Source: UBA11710 sp049287025 (GTDB lineage Bacteria > Patescibacteriota > Patescibacteriia > Magasanikbacterales > UBA922). Taken from it: a stretch of DNA of 44,272 bases. Both the position numbers and the translations under genes were made by a program. The stretch covers positions 1-44,272 of the forward strand of contig JBAQFA010000006.1 in assembly GCA_049287025.1 (NCBI GenBank), in the 5' to 3' direction. Below the pieces are notes generated by a model that was given only the letters and a program-made list of their open reading frames with translations, did no database searches and had not been told where the DNA came from. Position 1 is the stretch's first letter. Each line of letters begins with the position of its first letter. Below are positions 18,936 through 26,540 of this stretch, one piece after another.

Positions 18936-20801
18936 ATGCCGTTTAAGCCTATAAACAATCAAAATCAGAGTCGGGTGAATTTGCCGTCTTCAAGTAAAAT
19001 GAAAGAGAAAAAGAAAGTAGAAGAAGAATTGATAACCCTTGAAGAAGAGAAGTTGTATCGAGAGGGCACTGTACAGATTAAAGACTTAATCGCCCCTTCA
19101 GCTTTTAGAGTAGAATCTAATTTTCTCCAATTGGGCGAAACTTTTTTGCGCACGATTTATGTTATTACTTATCCTCGCTATATCTCGATTGGTTGGAGCG
19201 CACCCTTACTCAATTTTAATAGCACCATGGATGTGTCAATGTTTTTTTATCCAGTCAATTCAGCGGTGATTTTGAAACAATTAAAAAAGAAAGTGGGCGC
19301 CTTACAAGCTCAGTTGAGTGCCGATGCCGAAAAAGGGGCACCGCGTGATCCTTTACGAGAAACAGCTTTACGCGACATTGAACAATTGCGTGATGATTTG
19401 ACGCAAGGGGTAGAACATTTTTTTCAATTTTCCTTTTACGTGACGATCTATGCCAAAAATGTTGAAGATTTGAATAAACTAACAGATGACATAGAAAATA
19501 TTTTTGGTTCAAAACTTATTTATACCAAACACGTTCTATTTCAAGCTGAACAAGGTTTTAATTCTACTTTGCCATTGGCAATTGATGAGTTGGTGGTATC
19601 TTTCAACATGAATTCTTCACCAATTGCATCGTCTTTCCCTTTTATTTCTTCTGAATTATCTAGCGATAATGGGATTTTGTATGGGATCAATCGTCATAAT
19701 AACAGTTTAATTTTATTTGATCGGTTTTCTTTACAAAATGCCAACATGGTAGTGTTTGCGACCGCTGGTTCGGGCAAATCTTATACTGTAAAGTTGGAAG
19801 TTTTGCGCAGTTTGATGATGGGGGTAGAAATTATTGTAATTGATCCCGAAATGGAATATTTGCATTTGGCTGAAGCTGTCGGTGGTACCTATGTCAATAT
19901 TTCTTTAGCTTCAGAAAGTAAAGTTAACCCATTTGATTTGCCTCGTCCAGTTGGTCAACAGATTTCTACGGAAGATATTATTAGAAGTGCAGTGATTACG
20001 CTCAAAGGTTTGATTAGGATTATGTTTAAAGAGCTTACTCCGCAGGAAGATTCAATTATGGACAGGGCTTTGCTCGAAGCTTATGCCAAAAAAGATATTA
20101 CGCCAGATAGTGATTTGAGCCAAGTAGAAGCGCCGATTATGCAAGATTTATTGGACGTACTTGAAGGTATGGAAGGGGCAGAGGAGTTGGTTATGAAATT
20201 AAAAAAATATACTGATGGTACTTTTGCTGGTTTGTTCAATGCTCCGACCAATGTAAATATGAACAATAATTTAGTTATTTTTAGTGTGCGCGATTTGGAA
20301 GATGAACTTAGGCCAATGGCGATTTACACCCTAATCAATTATGTGTGGAATATTGTTAGAAGCGTAAGAAAAAAACGTTTATTAATTATTGATGAGGCTT
20401 GGTGGCTTATGACTCATGAAGATAGTGCCAGATTTATTTATGCCTTAGTAAAAAGATGTCGCAAATATTATTTGGGAGTGACGACAATTACCCAAGACGT
20501 CAATGATTTTTTACATTCACAATATGGCCAAGCGATTGTGACCAATTCGGCTTTGCAATTACTCATGAAACAATCACCCGCTGCCGTGGACACCATTCAA
20601 AAGACTTTTATGCTCACTGAAGGAGAAAAGTATTTACTTTTGGAAAGCGCGGTTGGTGAAGGAATATTTTTTGCGGGCAATAAACATGCAGCTATAAAGG
20701 TGGTCGCTTCTTATACCGAAGACCAATTAATTACGTCTGATCCAAAACAATTATTAGAGATTGAAAAAGCCAAAGAAGAATTTGAAAAGGAGATGGGTTA
20801 A
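18936..20801 (+). CDS. virB4: VirB4-type secretion ATPase
   Basis: 621 residues. Walker A is ATAGSGKSYT near residue 276 and Walker B is RLLIIDEAWWLM near residue 480; the ATPase half also has the conserved region DVNDFLHSQYGQAIVTNSA. The N-terminal ~240 residues form the VirB4/TraC membrane-proximal domain. As the hexameric cytoplasmic ATPase of a type IV system it would energise assembly or substrate transport (DNA or protein). The start at 18936 (MPFKPINNQ) was preferred to an upstream in-frame ATG at 18870 that overlaps the previous gene and adds a hydrophobic stretch untypical of the family. No VirB11, VirD4 coupling protein or relaxase is visible in the window. Confidence 0.92.
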   Translation: MPFKPINNQNQSRVNLPSSSKMKEKKKVEEELITLEEEKLYREGTVQIKDLIAPSAFRVESNFLQLGETFLRTIYVITYPRYISIGWSAPLLNFNSTMDVSMFFYPVNSAVILKQLKKKVGALQAQLSADAEKGAPRDPLRETALRDIEQLRDDLTQGVEHFFQFSFYVTIYAKNVEDLNKLTDDIENIFGSKLIYTKHVLFQAEQGFNSTLPLAIDELVVSFNMNSSPIASSFPFISSELSSDNGILYGINRHNNSLILFDRFSLQNANMVVFATAGSGKSYTVKLEVLRSLMMGVEIIVIDPEMEYLHLAEAVGGTYVNISLASESKVNPFDLPRPVGQQISTEDIIRSAVITLKGLIRIMFKELTPQEDSIMDRALLEAYAKKDITPDSDLSQVEAPIMQDLLDVLEGMEGAEELVMKLKKYTDGTFAGLFNAPTNVNMNNNLVIFSVRDLEDELRPMAIYTLINYVWNIVRSVRKKRLLIIDEAWWLMTHEDSARFIYALVKRCRKYYLGVTTITQDVNDFLHSQYGQAIVTNSALQLLMKQSPAAVDTIQKTFMLTEGEKYLLLESAVGEGIFFAGNKHAAIKVVASYTEDQLITSDPKQLLEIEKAKEEFEKEMG

Positions 20802-20825
20802 AATAAATATTTTAATATAAATAGT

Positions 20826-21422
20826 ATGCTTGATTTAAGAAAAAAGATCTTTATTATAATCGGTGTAGTTTTATTATTAGTTTTGTTATTTTTTGCTTAT
20901 TGGTTTTTTATGGGCAAACAAAAAAAAGTGATTGAAGAAGGAAACACAACAAAAAACACTTCTGATGTAAATACTGATAGTGATTTTGCAAAAGTTATAC
21001 CCCTAAAGTCTGGGTCAACAGATAACACCCCAAAAGGTGTTTTGTCTGTTGATTCGTCAGAAAATAATGATGAAATATATCTAAAACAATTATCAAAAAT
21101 ATTTGTTGAACGTTTTGGTACTTATTCAAACCAAAATAATAATCAACATATCACAGATGTTTATTCTTTGGTAACAGAAGAAATGAATAAATGGTTGGAA
21201 ACAAAGAAATTGGCTAATAACAGCATACAATATGAAGGAGTAATAACCAAAGTAGTGGCTAGTCATTTGGAAAATAAAGATGACACATCAGCTACAGTTA
21301 TTATTCAGACTCAGCAAACAGTAGAAAGTGTTGGTAAGACAGATGTGGTACAAAAATCTGGTAAAGTAGTTTTTAGCAAAGTAGCTGGCGAGTGGAAAGT
21401 AGATGGATTTTTTTGGGACTAA
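20826..21422 (+). CDS. Single-pass membrane protein, VirB8-like by position
   Basis: 198 residues with a short basic N-terminus, one strong membrane helix (residues 8-29, FIIIGVVLLLVLLFFAYWFF), a Ser/Thr/Asn-rich linker to about residue 75 and a folded C-terminal domain of about 120 residues that ends in KVAGEWKVDGFFWD. That ending (a strand with GEWKVDGF) is what NTF2-like domains of VirB8/TcpC proteins look like, and the topology fits. It is the last gene of the transport operon, 24 bases after virB4. The VirB8 assignment is inference from topology and context. Confidence 0.65.
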   Translation: MLDLRKKIFIIIGVVLLLVLLFFAYWFFMGKQKKVIEEGNTTKNTSDVNTDSDFAKVIPLKSGSTDNTPKGVLSVDSSENNDEIYLKQLSKIFVERFGTYSNQNNNQHITDVYSLVTEEMNKWLETKKLANNSIQYEGVITKVVASHLENKDDTSATVIIQTQQTVESVGKTDVVQKSGKVVFSKVAGEWKVDGFFWD

Positions 21423-21447
21423 ATTGCATTTAAACAAACAAACACAC

Positions 21448-21464
21448 TCCCGACTTAGTCGGGA
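21448..21464. repeat. 17-base palindromic repeat, copy 1
   Basis: TCCCGACTTAGTCGGGA, a near-perfect palindrome. The exact reverse complement occurs at 37251-37267 in the leader of the str operon, so this is a repeated unit and not a chance hairpin. Confidence 0.6.
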
Positions 21465-21478
21465 TAAACATTTAAACA

Positions 21479-21511
21479 CAATAAGGTGGACTGAAGTCCA
21501 CCTTATTTTCT
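21479..21511 (+). terminator. Intrinsic terminator after the transport operon
   Basis: AATAAGGTGGACT/AGTCCACCTTATT with a T run on the 3' side, 57 bases after the stop of the VirB8-like gene and only about ten bases before comF. It separates comF from the secretion operon unless comF depends on read-through. Confidence 0.8.
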
Positions 21512-21517
21512 AGTAAT

Positions 21518-22210
21518 ATGATCTTAAAAAGTATTTTAGAAAAATTAAAAGATTATGTTTTTCCAGTATTTTGTCTGAATTGTAAAAAAGAAGGGGGTTG
21601 GTTGTGTGAACAGTGTTTTAATAAATTAAATTTACAAGGCATATTTGATTGTCCAGTTTGTCATAAAAATACTGTTGTAGGTGAATGTTGTTTTGACTGT
21701 AAAGAAAAATCAATTTTAAATTCTCATATTGCGATTACCAAGTATGAAGATAATAGTTTAATTGGCAAAGTCATTCAGACTCTAAAATATTCTTGGGCAG
21801 AAGATGTTTTGGCGGTGATGGAAAAAATGATTGAAAAGTTTGTAAATAATCATTCAGAATTATTTAGTAGCATTGATTTTGTGGTACCAGTACCACTGCA
21901 CCAAAAACGTTATGTTGAACGTGGATTTAATCAAGCGGAGTTAATTGCTAGAGTTGTGGCGAAAAAAATTAATAAACCTTTTAAAGACGTTGTCGTACGT
22001 ACTCGCCATACCAGACAACAGGCCAAATTAAATCGAGCTGATAGATTGGAAAATTTACAAGAAGCTTTTTCTGTAGAGGAAAAATTGATTGGTAATATTT
22101 TAATTGTAGATGACGTTTTTACCACCGGGAGTACAATACAAGAATGTGCCAAAGCATTAAAAAATGCTGGAGCAGATAGGGTGTTTGGGTTTAGTATTGC
22201 CAGAGGATAA
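21518..22210 (+). CDS. comF: ComF family phosphoribosyltransferase-like protein
   Basis: 230 residues. The N-terminal zinc-ribbon-like part has paired cysteines (CLNC, CEQC, CPVC, CFDC within residues 19-65). The C-terminal part is a type I phosphoribosyltransferase fold with the PRPP-binding motif ILIVDDVFTTGST near residue 194 and the upstream VPVPLHQKRYVERGFNQAE segment. ComF proteins take part in DNA uptake during natural transformation, acting on the cytoplasmic side. Its place next to a type IV apparatus fits a locus for DNA import, but the terminator between them argues for separate transcription. Confidence 0.9.
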   Translation: MILKSILEKLKDYVFPVFCLNCKKEGGWLCEQCFNKLNLQGIFDCPVCHKNTVVGECCFDCKEKSILNSHIAITKYEDNSLIGKVIQTLKYSWAEDVLAVMEKMIEKFVNNHSELFSSIDFVVPVPLHQKRYVERGFNQAELIARVVAKKINKPFKDVVVRTRHTRQQAKLNRADRLENLQEAFSVEEKLIGNILIVDDVFTTGSTIQECAKALKNAGADRVFGFSIARG

Positions 22211-22251
22211 AAATAAATCCGTTTGTGAAGGATTTATTTGAAAGTGAAAAT

Positions 22252-22339
22252 TGGCGGAGAGAGTGAGATTCGAACTCACGGTACCTTTCGGTACGACAGT
22301 TTTCAAGACTGTTGCCTTAAACCACTCGGCCATCTCTCC
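22252..22339 (-). tRNA. tRNA-Ser (UGA)
   Basis: Cloverleaf on the minus strand: acceptor GGAGAGA/TCTCTCC, anticodon loop CTTGAAA (anticodon TGA), long variable arm with GTACC/GGTAC stem, T arm GTGAG-TTCGAAT-CTCAC, discriminator G and encoded CCA. It shares a direction with the tRNA-Ser(GCU) gene 74 bases upstream and is probably co-transcribed with it. Confidence 0.93.
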
Positions 22340-22344
22340 CTGAC

Positions 22345-22411
22345 AATATACAAAATACATGGATCAAAATACAATCTTGTATCGTGTTCCATGTATATTG
22401 TATTTTGTTTC
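22345..22411. repeat. Palindromic spacer between the two tRNA-Ser genes
   Basis: Imperfect inverted repeat: CAATATACAAAATACATGGA on the left against TCCATGTATATTGTATTTTG on the right. It resembles the word-repeat hairpins in other gaps of this window. Confidence 0.5.
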
Positions 22412-22413
22412 TG

Positions 22414-22501
22414 CGGAGAGGGCGGGATTCGAACCCGCGAGGAGTTTTACCCCCTGCCACGTTAGCAGTGTGGTGCCTTCAGCCAGCTCGGCCACCTCTC
22501 C
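22414..22501 (-). tRNA. tRNA-Ser (GCU)
   Basis: Minus-strand cloverleaf: acceptor GGAGAGG/CCTCTCC, anticodon loop CTGCTAA (anticodon GCT), long variable arm, T arm GCGGG-TTCGAAT-CCCGC, discriminator G. CCA is not encoded (the gene is followed by CAG), unlike its neighbour, so it must be added by the nucleotidyltransferase. Confidence 0.93.
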
Positions 22502-22535
22502 ATGGTCTATAAATGAAAATGATAAGAACTGAATT

Positions 22536-22564
22536 ATTGTACAGGAAAAATTGATTTTAGTCAA
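22536..22564 (-). promoter_or_regulatory. Promoter of the tRNA-Ser pair
   Basis: On the minus strand TTGACT (22559-22564), 17-base spacer, TACAAT (22536-22541), about 35 bases upstream of tRNA-Ser(GCU). It is back-to-back with the hsp20 promoter, whose -35 box lies only eight bases away. Confidence 0.7.
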
Positions 22565-22572
22565 TATTTACT

Positions 22573-22601
22573 TTGCAACAGTGGATAGTATATAGTATAA
22601 T
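22573..22601 (+). promoter_or_regulatory. Promoter of hsp20, nearly leaderless
   Basis: TTGCAA (22573-22578), 17-base spacer, TATAAT (22596-22601). Transcription should begin about 22608, one or two bases before the ATG at 22610, so the message would be leaderless or almost so. No CIRCE or other heat-shock operator is visible. Confidence 0.7.
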
Positions 22602-22609
22602 ATACCAAT

Positions 22610-23080
22610 ATGAAACCAAATTTATCACCAAGAGGTCATTCAGTCTTTGAAATGATTTTACAGTCCGCTGGAGAGGGTCCAGCTACCGTTATGGCCAAGC
22701 CATCGGATTTTAAGTTACCAGACAATTGGCACGAACAACACCAAGAAGGCCAGTTGGCGGTGGATGTGGCCCAAAATGAAAAAGAAATAATTGTGGTGTC
22801 TACTATGGCGGGGGCAGATACAGAAAAAATTGAAGTCTATGTTCACAATGATTTACTCACCATCCGTGGACAGAGAGTTTCACCGATTGCTCATGAAACC
22901 AGAGATGAATATTTTCATGCCGAATGTTTTTGGGGTAGGTTTTCTCGCACCGTAGTATTACCATTAGACGTAAAAGGGGATTTGGCCAGAGCAGAATACA
23001 AGAATGGTGTTTTGGTGGTAAGAATTCCAAAAGAAAAAATTAATAATGCCAAAATACCAGTTATAATAGTAGAAGAATAA
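22610..23080 (+). CDS. Small heat shock protein Hsp20 / alpha-crystallin family
   Basis: 156 residues. An alpha-crystallin domain spans about 47-145, with GQLAVDVAQNEKEIIVVSTM, the loop ADTEKIEVYVHNDLLTIRG and the characteristic strand YKNGVLVVRIPK. The short C-terminal tail has the I-P-V-I (IxI/V-type) oligomerisation motif (KIPVIIVEE). It is an ATP-independent holdase that forms cytoplasmic oligomers. The 46-residue N-terminus is rather long and polar. The next gene starts one base after its stop, so the two form an operon. Confidence 0.9.
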   Translation: MKPNLSPRGHSVFEMILQSAGEGPATVMAKPSDFKLPDNWHEQHQEGQLAVDVAQNEKEIIVVSTMAGADTEKIEVYVHNDLLTIRGQRVSPIAHETRDEYFHAECFWGRFSRTVVLPLDVKGDLARAEYKNGVLVVRIPKEKINNAKIPVIIVEE

Positions 23081-23081
23081 T

Positions 23082-25061
23082 ATGGAAGAAGAAAAAGCGA
23101 AAAAGATTTTTAAGATGCCAGTTTTCTGGCGTCGGTTTTTATTTACTCTGATTATTGCTAGTGTTGTTTTTGGGTTGGGTTTTTCTGGTTTAGTGGCTTA
23201 TTCTCATTATTACGCTGATCGAGTTTTGCCAGGCATTAATATTGGAAATATTCCTGTCGGGGGAATGGACCGAGAAGAGTTGAGAAGTTTTATAAACAAG
23301 ATGAATGATAAAATGGTCACCGAAGGAATAAAGTTTGCATATAAAAAAGATAAACAAAATTTTGAATTTGTTGTTTCTCCTGTATCTGGAGCCGAGAGTG
23401 GTGCTTTGGAATTAGTTAGATTCAATTGGGATGAAGAAATAGACAAATTAATTAATTATAACAAGACAGGTAATTTTTTTAATAAAAATATAAGAGCCTT
23501 AACCACTTATTTTTCAGGGTCAAATTTAAAATTAAGTACAGTTGAAATTGATCGGAACAGATTGATAAACATTATAAAAGAAAAAGTTTATGGCAGTGAG
23601 ATTGTACCGCACAATTCCAATGTAGAAGTGTTATCAATTAATCCTTTAAATTATAAAATAACTTCTTCAACTAGTGGTATAATTTATGATTATATTACCG
23701 CCGTTGAAACCGTGGTCAAAGATTGGGCAGTTTTGGAAAACAGAACAATAGAAATAAAAAGTAATTTTGTTGAATCTTCTATCCAGGAAGCTGATGTAGA
23801 AAAAATAATTAATCGTCTACCCAATGTTTTTATCGCTGGCAGTTTAACTCTCAATTATATTGATCCATATACTAGGGGAGAATATAGTTGGGCAATTGAT
23901 GTAGAAAAAATTCAAAAGTGGATTGAAGTGCAGAAAACAGCTAGCGGAGAATTGGGCTTTGGTTTAAAGCAAGAAGATGTTGATAGTTTTATAATTAACA
24001 ATATTAAACCAAAAGTAAATCGTGAAGCCAAAGATGCCAAATTTAAATATGATGAAGCTTCGGGTAAAGTGACAGAATTTCAAGGTTCTAGTGCTGGTAT
24101 AGAATTAGATTTAGTAGAAAATTATAAACAAATTAATGAAGCAATTTTGGGTCGAACTTGGCATGATGAGGGGTTGACCAAGGCTGTTTCTCTGGTCATA
24201 AAAAAGATTGAACCAAAAATAAAAACTGGTGATGTAAATGATTTGGGTATTAATGAACTCTTGGGCGTCGGTGTATCTGATTATTCCAAGAGTCCGAACA
24301 ATCGTATAAAAAATATAAAAAATGCCGTGAACAAATTAAATGGCATATTGGTAAAGCCAGGCGAAGAATTTTCTACTTTGGACAATACCAAACCATTTAC
24401 TCTAGAAGGTGGATATTTTCCCGAACTGGTTATAAAAGGTGACGAAGTCAAACCAGAGATTGGTGGTGGTTTGTGTCAGATTGGTACAACGTTATTTAGA
24501 ATGGCTATGAATTCAGCCATGGAAATTACTCAGCGACGAAATCATTCTTTAGTTGTGTCTCATTATAATGACCCGGTTAATGGTTTGCCTGGCACAGATG
24601 CGACAGTTTATGATCCGGCGCCAGATTTTCGTTTCAAAAATGATACTAGTGGCTATATTTTGGTTCAGACTTTTATGGACACGAGCCGAGAAGAATTAGT
24701 TTTTAGTTTGTGGGGAACAAGTGATGGTCGTACCGGATCCTATACTCATCCCGTTGTGTCCAAATGGATTCCTTATGGTGAAACTAAGAATATTGAAACA
24801 ACCAAATTAGAACCAGGAAAAAAAGATTGCCAAAATGCTTTTAAAGGGGCCGATGCTTCATTTACTTATACCAGAATATTGGCTAATGGAGAGAAACAGG
24901 ACAAATTATTCGAAAGTCATTATCGACCTTTGCAAAAAATTTGTTTAGTGGGCGTTGAAGTTGCAGAAGTTATCCCTACTACCACAGCTGACAATATTAC
25001 ACCTGATGTTGTGACAGAAGTATCGGTAGTTCCAGTAGAACCGGTTGTGGTGGTAGAATAA
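23082..25061 (+). CDS. VanW family membrane-anchored cell-wall protein
   Basis: 659 residues. A basic N-terminus and one membrane helix (about 18-40) are followed by an extracytoplasmic region with repeats of the putative peptidoglycan-binding type (YADRVLPGINIGNIPVGGM is the classic entry; a second copy near residues 270-340). The VanW domain is at about 385-530: LVKPGEEFSTLDNTKPFT, GGGLCQIGTTLFRMA, RRNHSLVVSHY, PGTDATVYDP. The C-terminus is Val/Pro/Thr-rich. VanW proteins are linked to cell-wall metabolism, but their reaction is not established. Despite the name, nothing here indicates vancomycin resistance. Co-transcribed with hsp20 (one-base gap). Confidence 0.9.
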   Translation: MEEEKAKKIFKMPVFWRRFLFTLIIASVVFGLGFSGLVAYSHYYADRVLPGINIGNIPVGGMDREELRSFINKMNDKMVTEGIKFAYKKDKQNFEFVVSPVSGAESGALELVRFNWDEEIDKLINYNKTGNFFNKNIRALTTYFSGSNLKLSTVEIDRNRLINIIKEKVYGSEIVPHNSNVEVLSINPLNYKITSSTSGIIYDYITAVETVVKDWAVLENRTIEIKSNFVESSIQEADVEKIINRLPNVFIAGSLTLNYIDPYTRGEYSWAIDVEKIQKWIEVQKTASGELGFGLKQEDVDSFIINNIKPKVNREAKDAKFKYDEASGKVTEFQGSSAGIELDLVENYKQINEAILGRTWHDEGLTKAVSLVIKKIEPKIKTGDVNDLGINELLGVGVSDYSKSPNNRIKNIKNAVNKLNGILVKPGEEFSTLDNTKPFTLEGGYFPELVIKGDEVKPEIGGGLCQIGTTLFRMAMNSAMEITQRRNHSLVVSHYNDPVNGLPGTDATVYDPAPDFRFKNDTSGYILVQTFMDTSREELVFSLWGTSDGRTGSYTHPVVSKWIPYGETKNIETTKLEPGKKDCQNAFKGADASFTYTRILANGEKQDKLFESHYRPLQKICLVGVEVAEVIPTTTADNITPDVVTEVSVVPVEPVVVVE

Positions 25062-25079
25062 TTTGTATTAGTATATGTA

Positions 25080-25112
25080 TAAAATTTGGCTCAATAGAGC
25101 CAAATTTTGTTT
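25080..25112 (+). terminator. Intrinsic terminator of the hsp20-vanW unit
   Basis: AAAATTTGGCTC/GAGCCAAATTTT with a T-rich tail, 18 bases after the stop codon. Confidence 0.8.
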
Positions 25113-25130
25113 TCATCCACAGCCATAGCC

Positions 25131-25159
25131 TTGACAGAAAGCTAATTTTTTGGTATTAT
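25131..25159 (+). promoter_or_regulatory. Strong sigma-70 promoter without an ORF downstream
   Basis: Perfect TTGACA (25131-25136), 17-base spacer, TATTAT (25154-25159). The next ORF on this strand is kilobases away, so the promoter points to a non-coding transcript. Confidence 0.75.
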
Positions 25160-25165
25160 TGGCTG

Positions 25166-25486
25166 TTGCATAAATGCTTGTGTACAGAGATAGTCAGTAT
25201 TTAATCCTAGAATTTAATCGAATAAGTACTTATCTCTCTGTATCCACCCCTCGATTATACTCGGGGCAAGCGACAATTTAAATTAAGTAGATATTGATTG
25301 TAGTTTATCTATATTATCTAAGTAGATTATAATCTGTATCCACGACAAGCATGGGGGTGTGTCCTCGGCTAAAGCAGGCTCCGGCTCGCTTGTGACCCAG
25401 AACACACCTTCTTGGATACAGTATTTAGGGATTTTATCCCTATAAAAATGCTAAGCTCCTCGACTTTTGGTCGGGGAGTTTTATTT
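25166..25486 (+). ncRNA. Candidate structured non-coding RNA, about 320 nt
   Basis: Bounded by a near-consensus promoter and an intrinsic terminator (25456-25486, CTCCTCGAC/GTCGGGGAG plus T run), with no credible ORF. Visible structure: AGAGATA (25186-25192) with TATCTCT (25231-25237); a hairpin at CCCCTCGA...TCGGGG (25247-25266); an 8-bp stem CTGTATCC (25334-25341) with GGATACAG (25414-25421). That stem encloses two crossing stems, ACAAGC (25345-25350)/GCTTGT (25388-25393) and GGTGTGT (25356-25362)/ACACACC (25402-25408), which is an H-type pseudoknot. CTGTATCCAC occurs twice (25238, 25334), so the 3' strand could pair with either. It lacks the tRNA-like ends of tmRNA and the conserved P4 motif of RNase P RNA. 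A 6S-like RNA is possible; identity unknown. Confidence 0.6.
25456..25486 (+). terminator. Terminator of the candidate ncRNA
   Basis: Nine-base-pair GC-rich stem CTCCTCGAC/GTCGGGGAG, five-base loop, then TTTTATTTT. Confidence 0.85.
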
Positions 25487-25529
25487 TGTGTAAATTATTT
25501 TTTATTTTAAATTAATTTAGCAAGTTTAG

Positions 25530-25770
25530 TTCAAAAATTTAACGCAACAAATTGTCCCGTAGAGACAAACTTATATTAGCCAGGCATTTTAATGCCTGGA
25601 AAAACGCAATTGATATTTATACAGTCCCATAGGGACGGCAGAAAAAATATTAGATTCAGTCATCCCTACGGGACTATGATATGTTTGATTAATTTTACAG
25701 GCACTAAAGTGCCTGCCTAACATCTTACATCCCTACAGGGTTTAGTAATATGTTGCGTTAAAAAGTTGAA
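25530..25770. mobile_element. MITE-like 241-bp element with terminal inverted repeats
   Basis: Ends TTCAAAAATTTAACGCAACA (25530-25549) and TGTTGCGTTAAAAAGTTGAA (25751-25770) are inverted repeats matching at 17 of 20 positions. Inside are several palindromes: CCAGGCATTTTAATGCCTGG (25580-25599), CAGGCACTAAAGTGCCTG (25698-25715) and related copies of TCCC-TA-GGGAC. No coding capacity and no transposase nearby. A target-site duplication is not evident. It may be a non-autonomous transposable element or a cluster of REP-like units. Confidence 0.6.
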
Positions 25771-25782
25771 TCCAAGTGTATA

Positions 25783-25808
25783 AAATAAAACCCCAATTAG
25801 GGTTTTAT
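25783..25808. terminator. Bidirectional terminator between the element and clpP
   Basis: ATAAAACCCC/GGGTTTTAT stem with T runs on both strands, 36 bases past the clpP stop codon; it serves the minus-strand clpP gene. Confidence 0.75.
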
Positions 25809-25843
25809 ATAATTAGTGTTGATTAGTGTTAAGATTCGTGTTT

Positions 25844-26452
25844 TTATTCAATAACCTTATCCACCACGCCATATTTCATAGCTTCTTCAGCGCTCATGAA
25901 ATAATCACGATCAGAATCTTTTTCTACAGTCTTTAATTCTTTACCAGTATGTTTGGAGAGAATTTCATTTAAACGTTCTTTGATTTTCAAAATTCTTTCC
26001 GCATGAATTTTTATGTCAGATGCTTGACCTTGCATACCGCCCATCACTTGGTGGATCATGACTTCAGAATTTGGTAAACTAAATCTCTTGCCTTTGGCAC
26101 CAGCGGCCAAAAGAACTGAGGCCATGCTAGCAGCCATACCAATGCAAATGGTAGAAACATCAGGTTTGATATATTGCATGGTGTCATAAATGGCGAGGCC
26201 AGCTGTGACCGAACCACCCGGAGAATTGATATATAGTTTGATATCTTTTTCTGGATCTTGGTTGGCCAAGAAAAGCATCTGGGCAATGACAGCATTGGCT
26301 ACGCCATCGTCTATTTCTGAGCCAAGAAAAATAATTCTGTCTTTCAAAAGGCGAGAATAGATATCATAAGCGCGTTCGCCATAATTAGTTTTTTCAATAA
26401 CAGTGGGGATGAGGTATTGGGAATGGATGGTGTTTTGTTGTGAATTTGACAT
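25844..26452 (-). CDS. clpP: ATP-dependent Clp protease proteolytic subunit
   Basis: 202 residues, full family length. The catalytic triad is visible: Ser109 in GMAASMAS, His134 in VMIHQVMGG and Asp179 in EKDSDRDYFM. The oligomerisation and substrate-channel region YINSPGGSVTAGLAIYDTM is conserved. ClpP forms two stacked heptameric rings in the cytosol and degrades unfolded proteins delivered by ClpX or ClpC, neither of which is encoded here. It lies downstream of the DHH phosphoesterase gene on the same strand with an 88-base gap holding an inverted repeat (CAGATGTCAGATAGCA / TGCTATCTGTTATTTG). Confidence 0.96.
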   Translation of the reverse strand: MSNSQQNTIHSQYLIPTVIEKTNYGERAYDIYSRLLKDRIIFLGSEIDDGVANAVIAQMLFLANQDPEKDIKLYINSPGGSVTAGLAIYDTMQYIKPDVSTICIGMAASMASVLLAAGAKGKRFSLPNSEVMIHQVMGGMQGQASDIKIHAERILKIKERLNEILSKHTGKELKTVEKDSDRDYFMSAEEAMKYGVVDKVIE

Positions 26453-26540
26453 ATTTTACAGTTATAAGATAACAGATGTCAGATAGCATAATTAAACTGT
26501 TATCTATTATTTGCTATCTGTTATTTGTATTTTACCTTAT

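Noticed and set aside
23082..25061. VanW as a vancomycin-resistance gene
   Set aside because: VanW-domain proteins are widespread wall-associated proteins; no vanA/B/H/X or regulators nearby.
25166..25486. tmRNA or RNase P RNA
   Set aside because: No alanine-tRNA-like ends and no tag ORF for tmRNA; the conserved GAGGAAAGTCC and ACAGAA motifs of RNase P RNA are absent.
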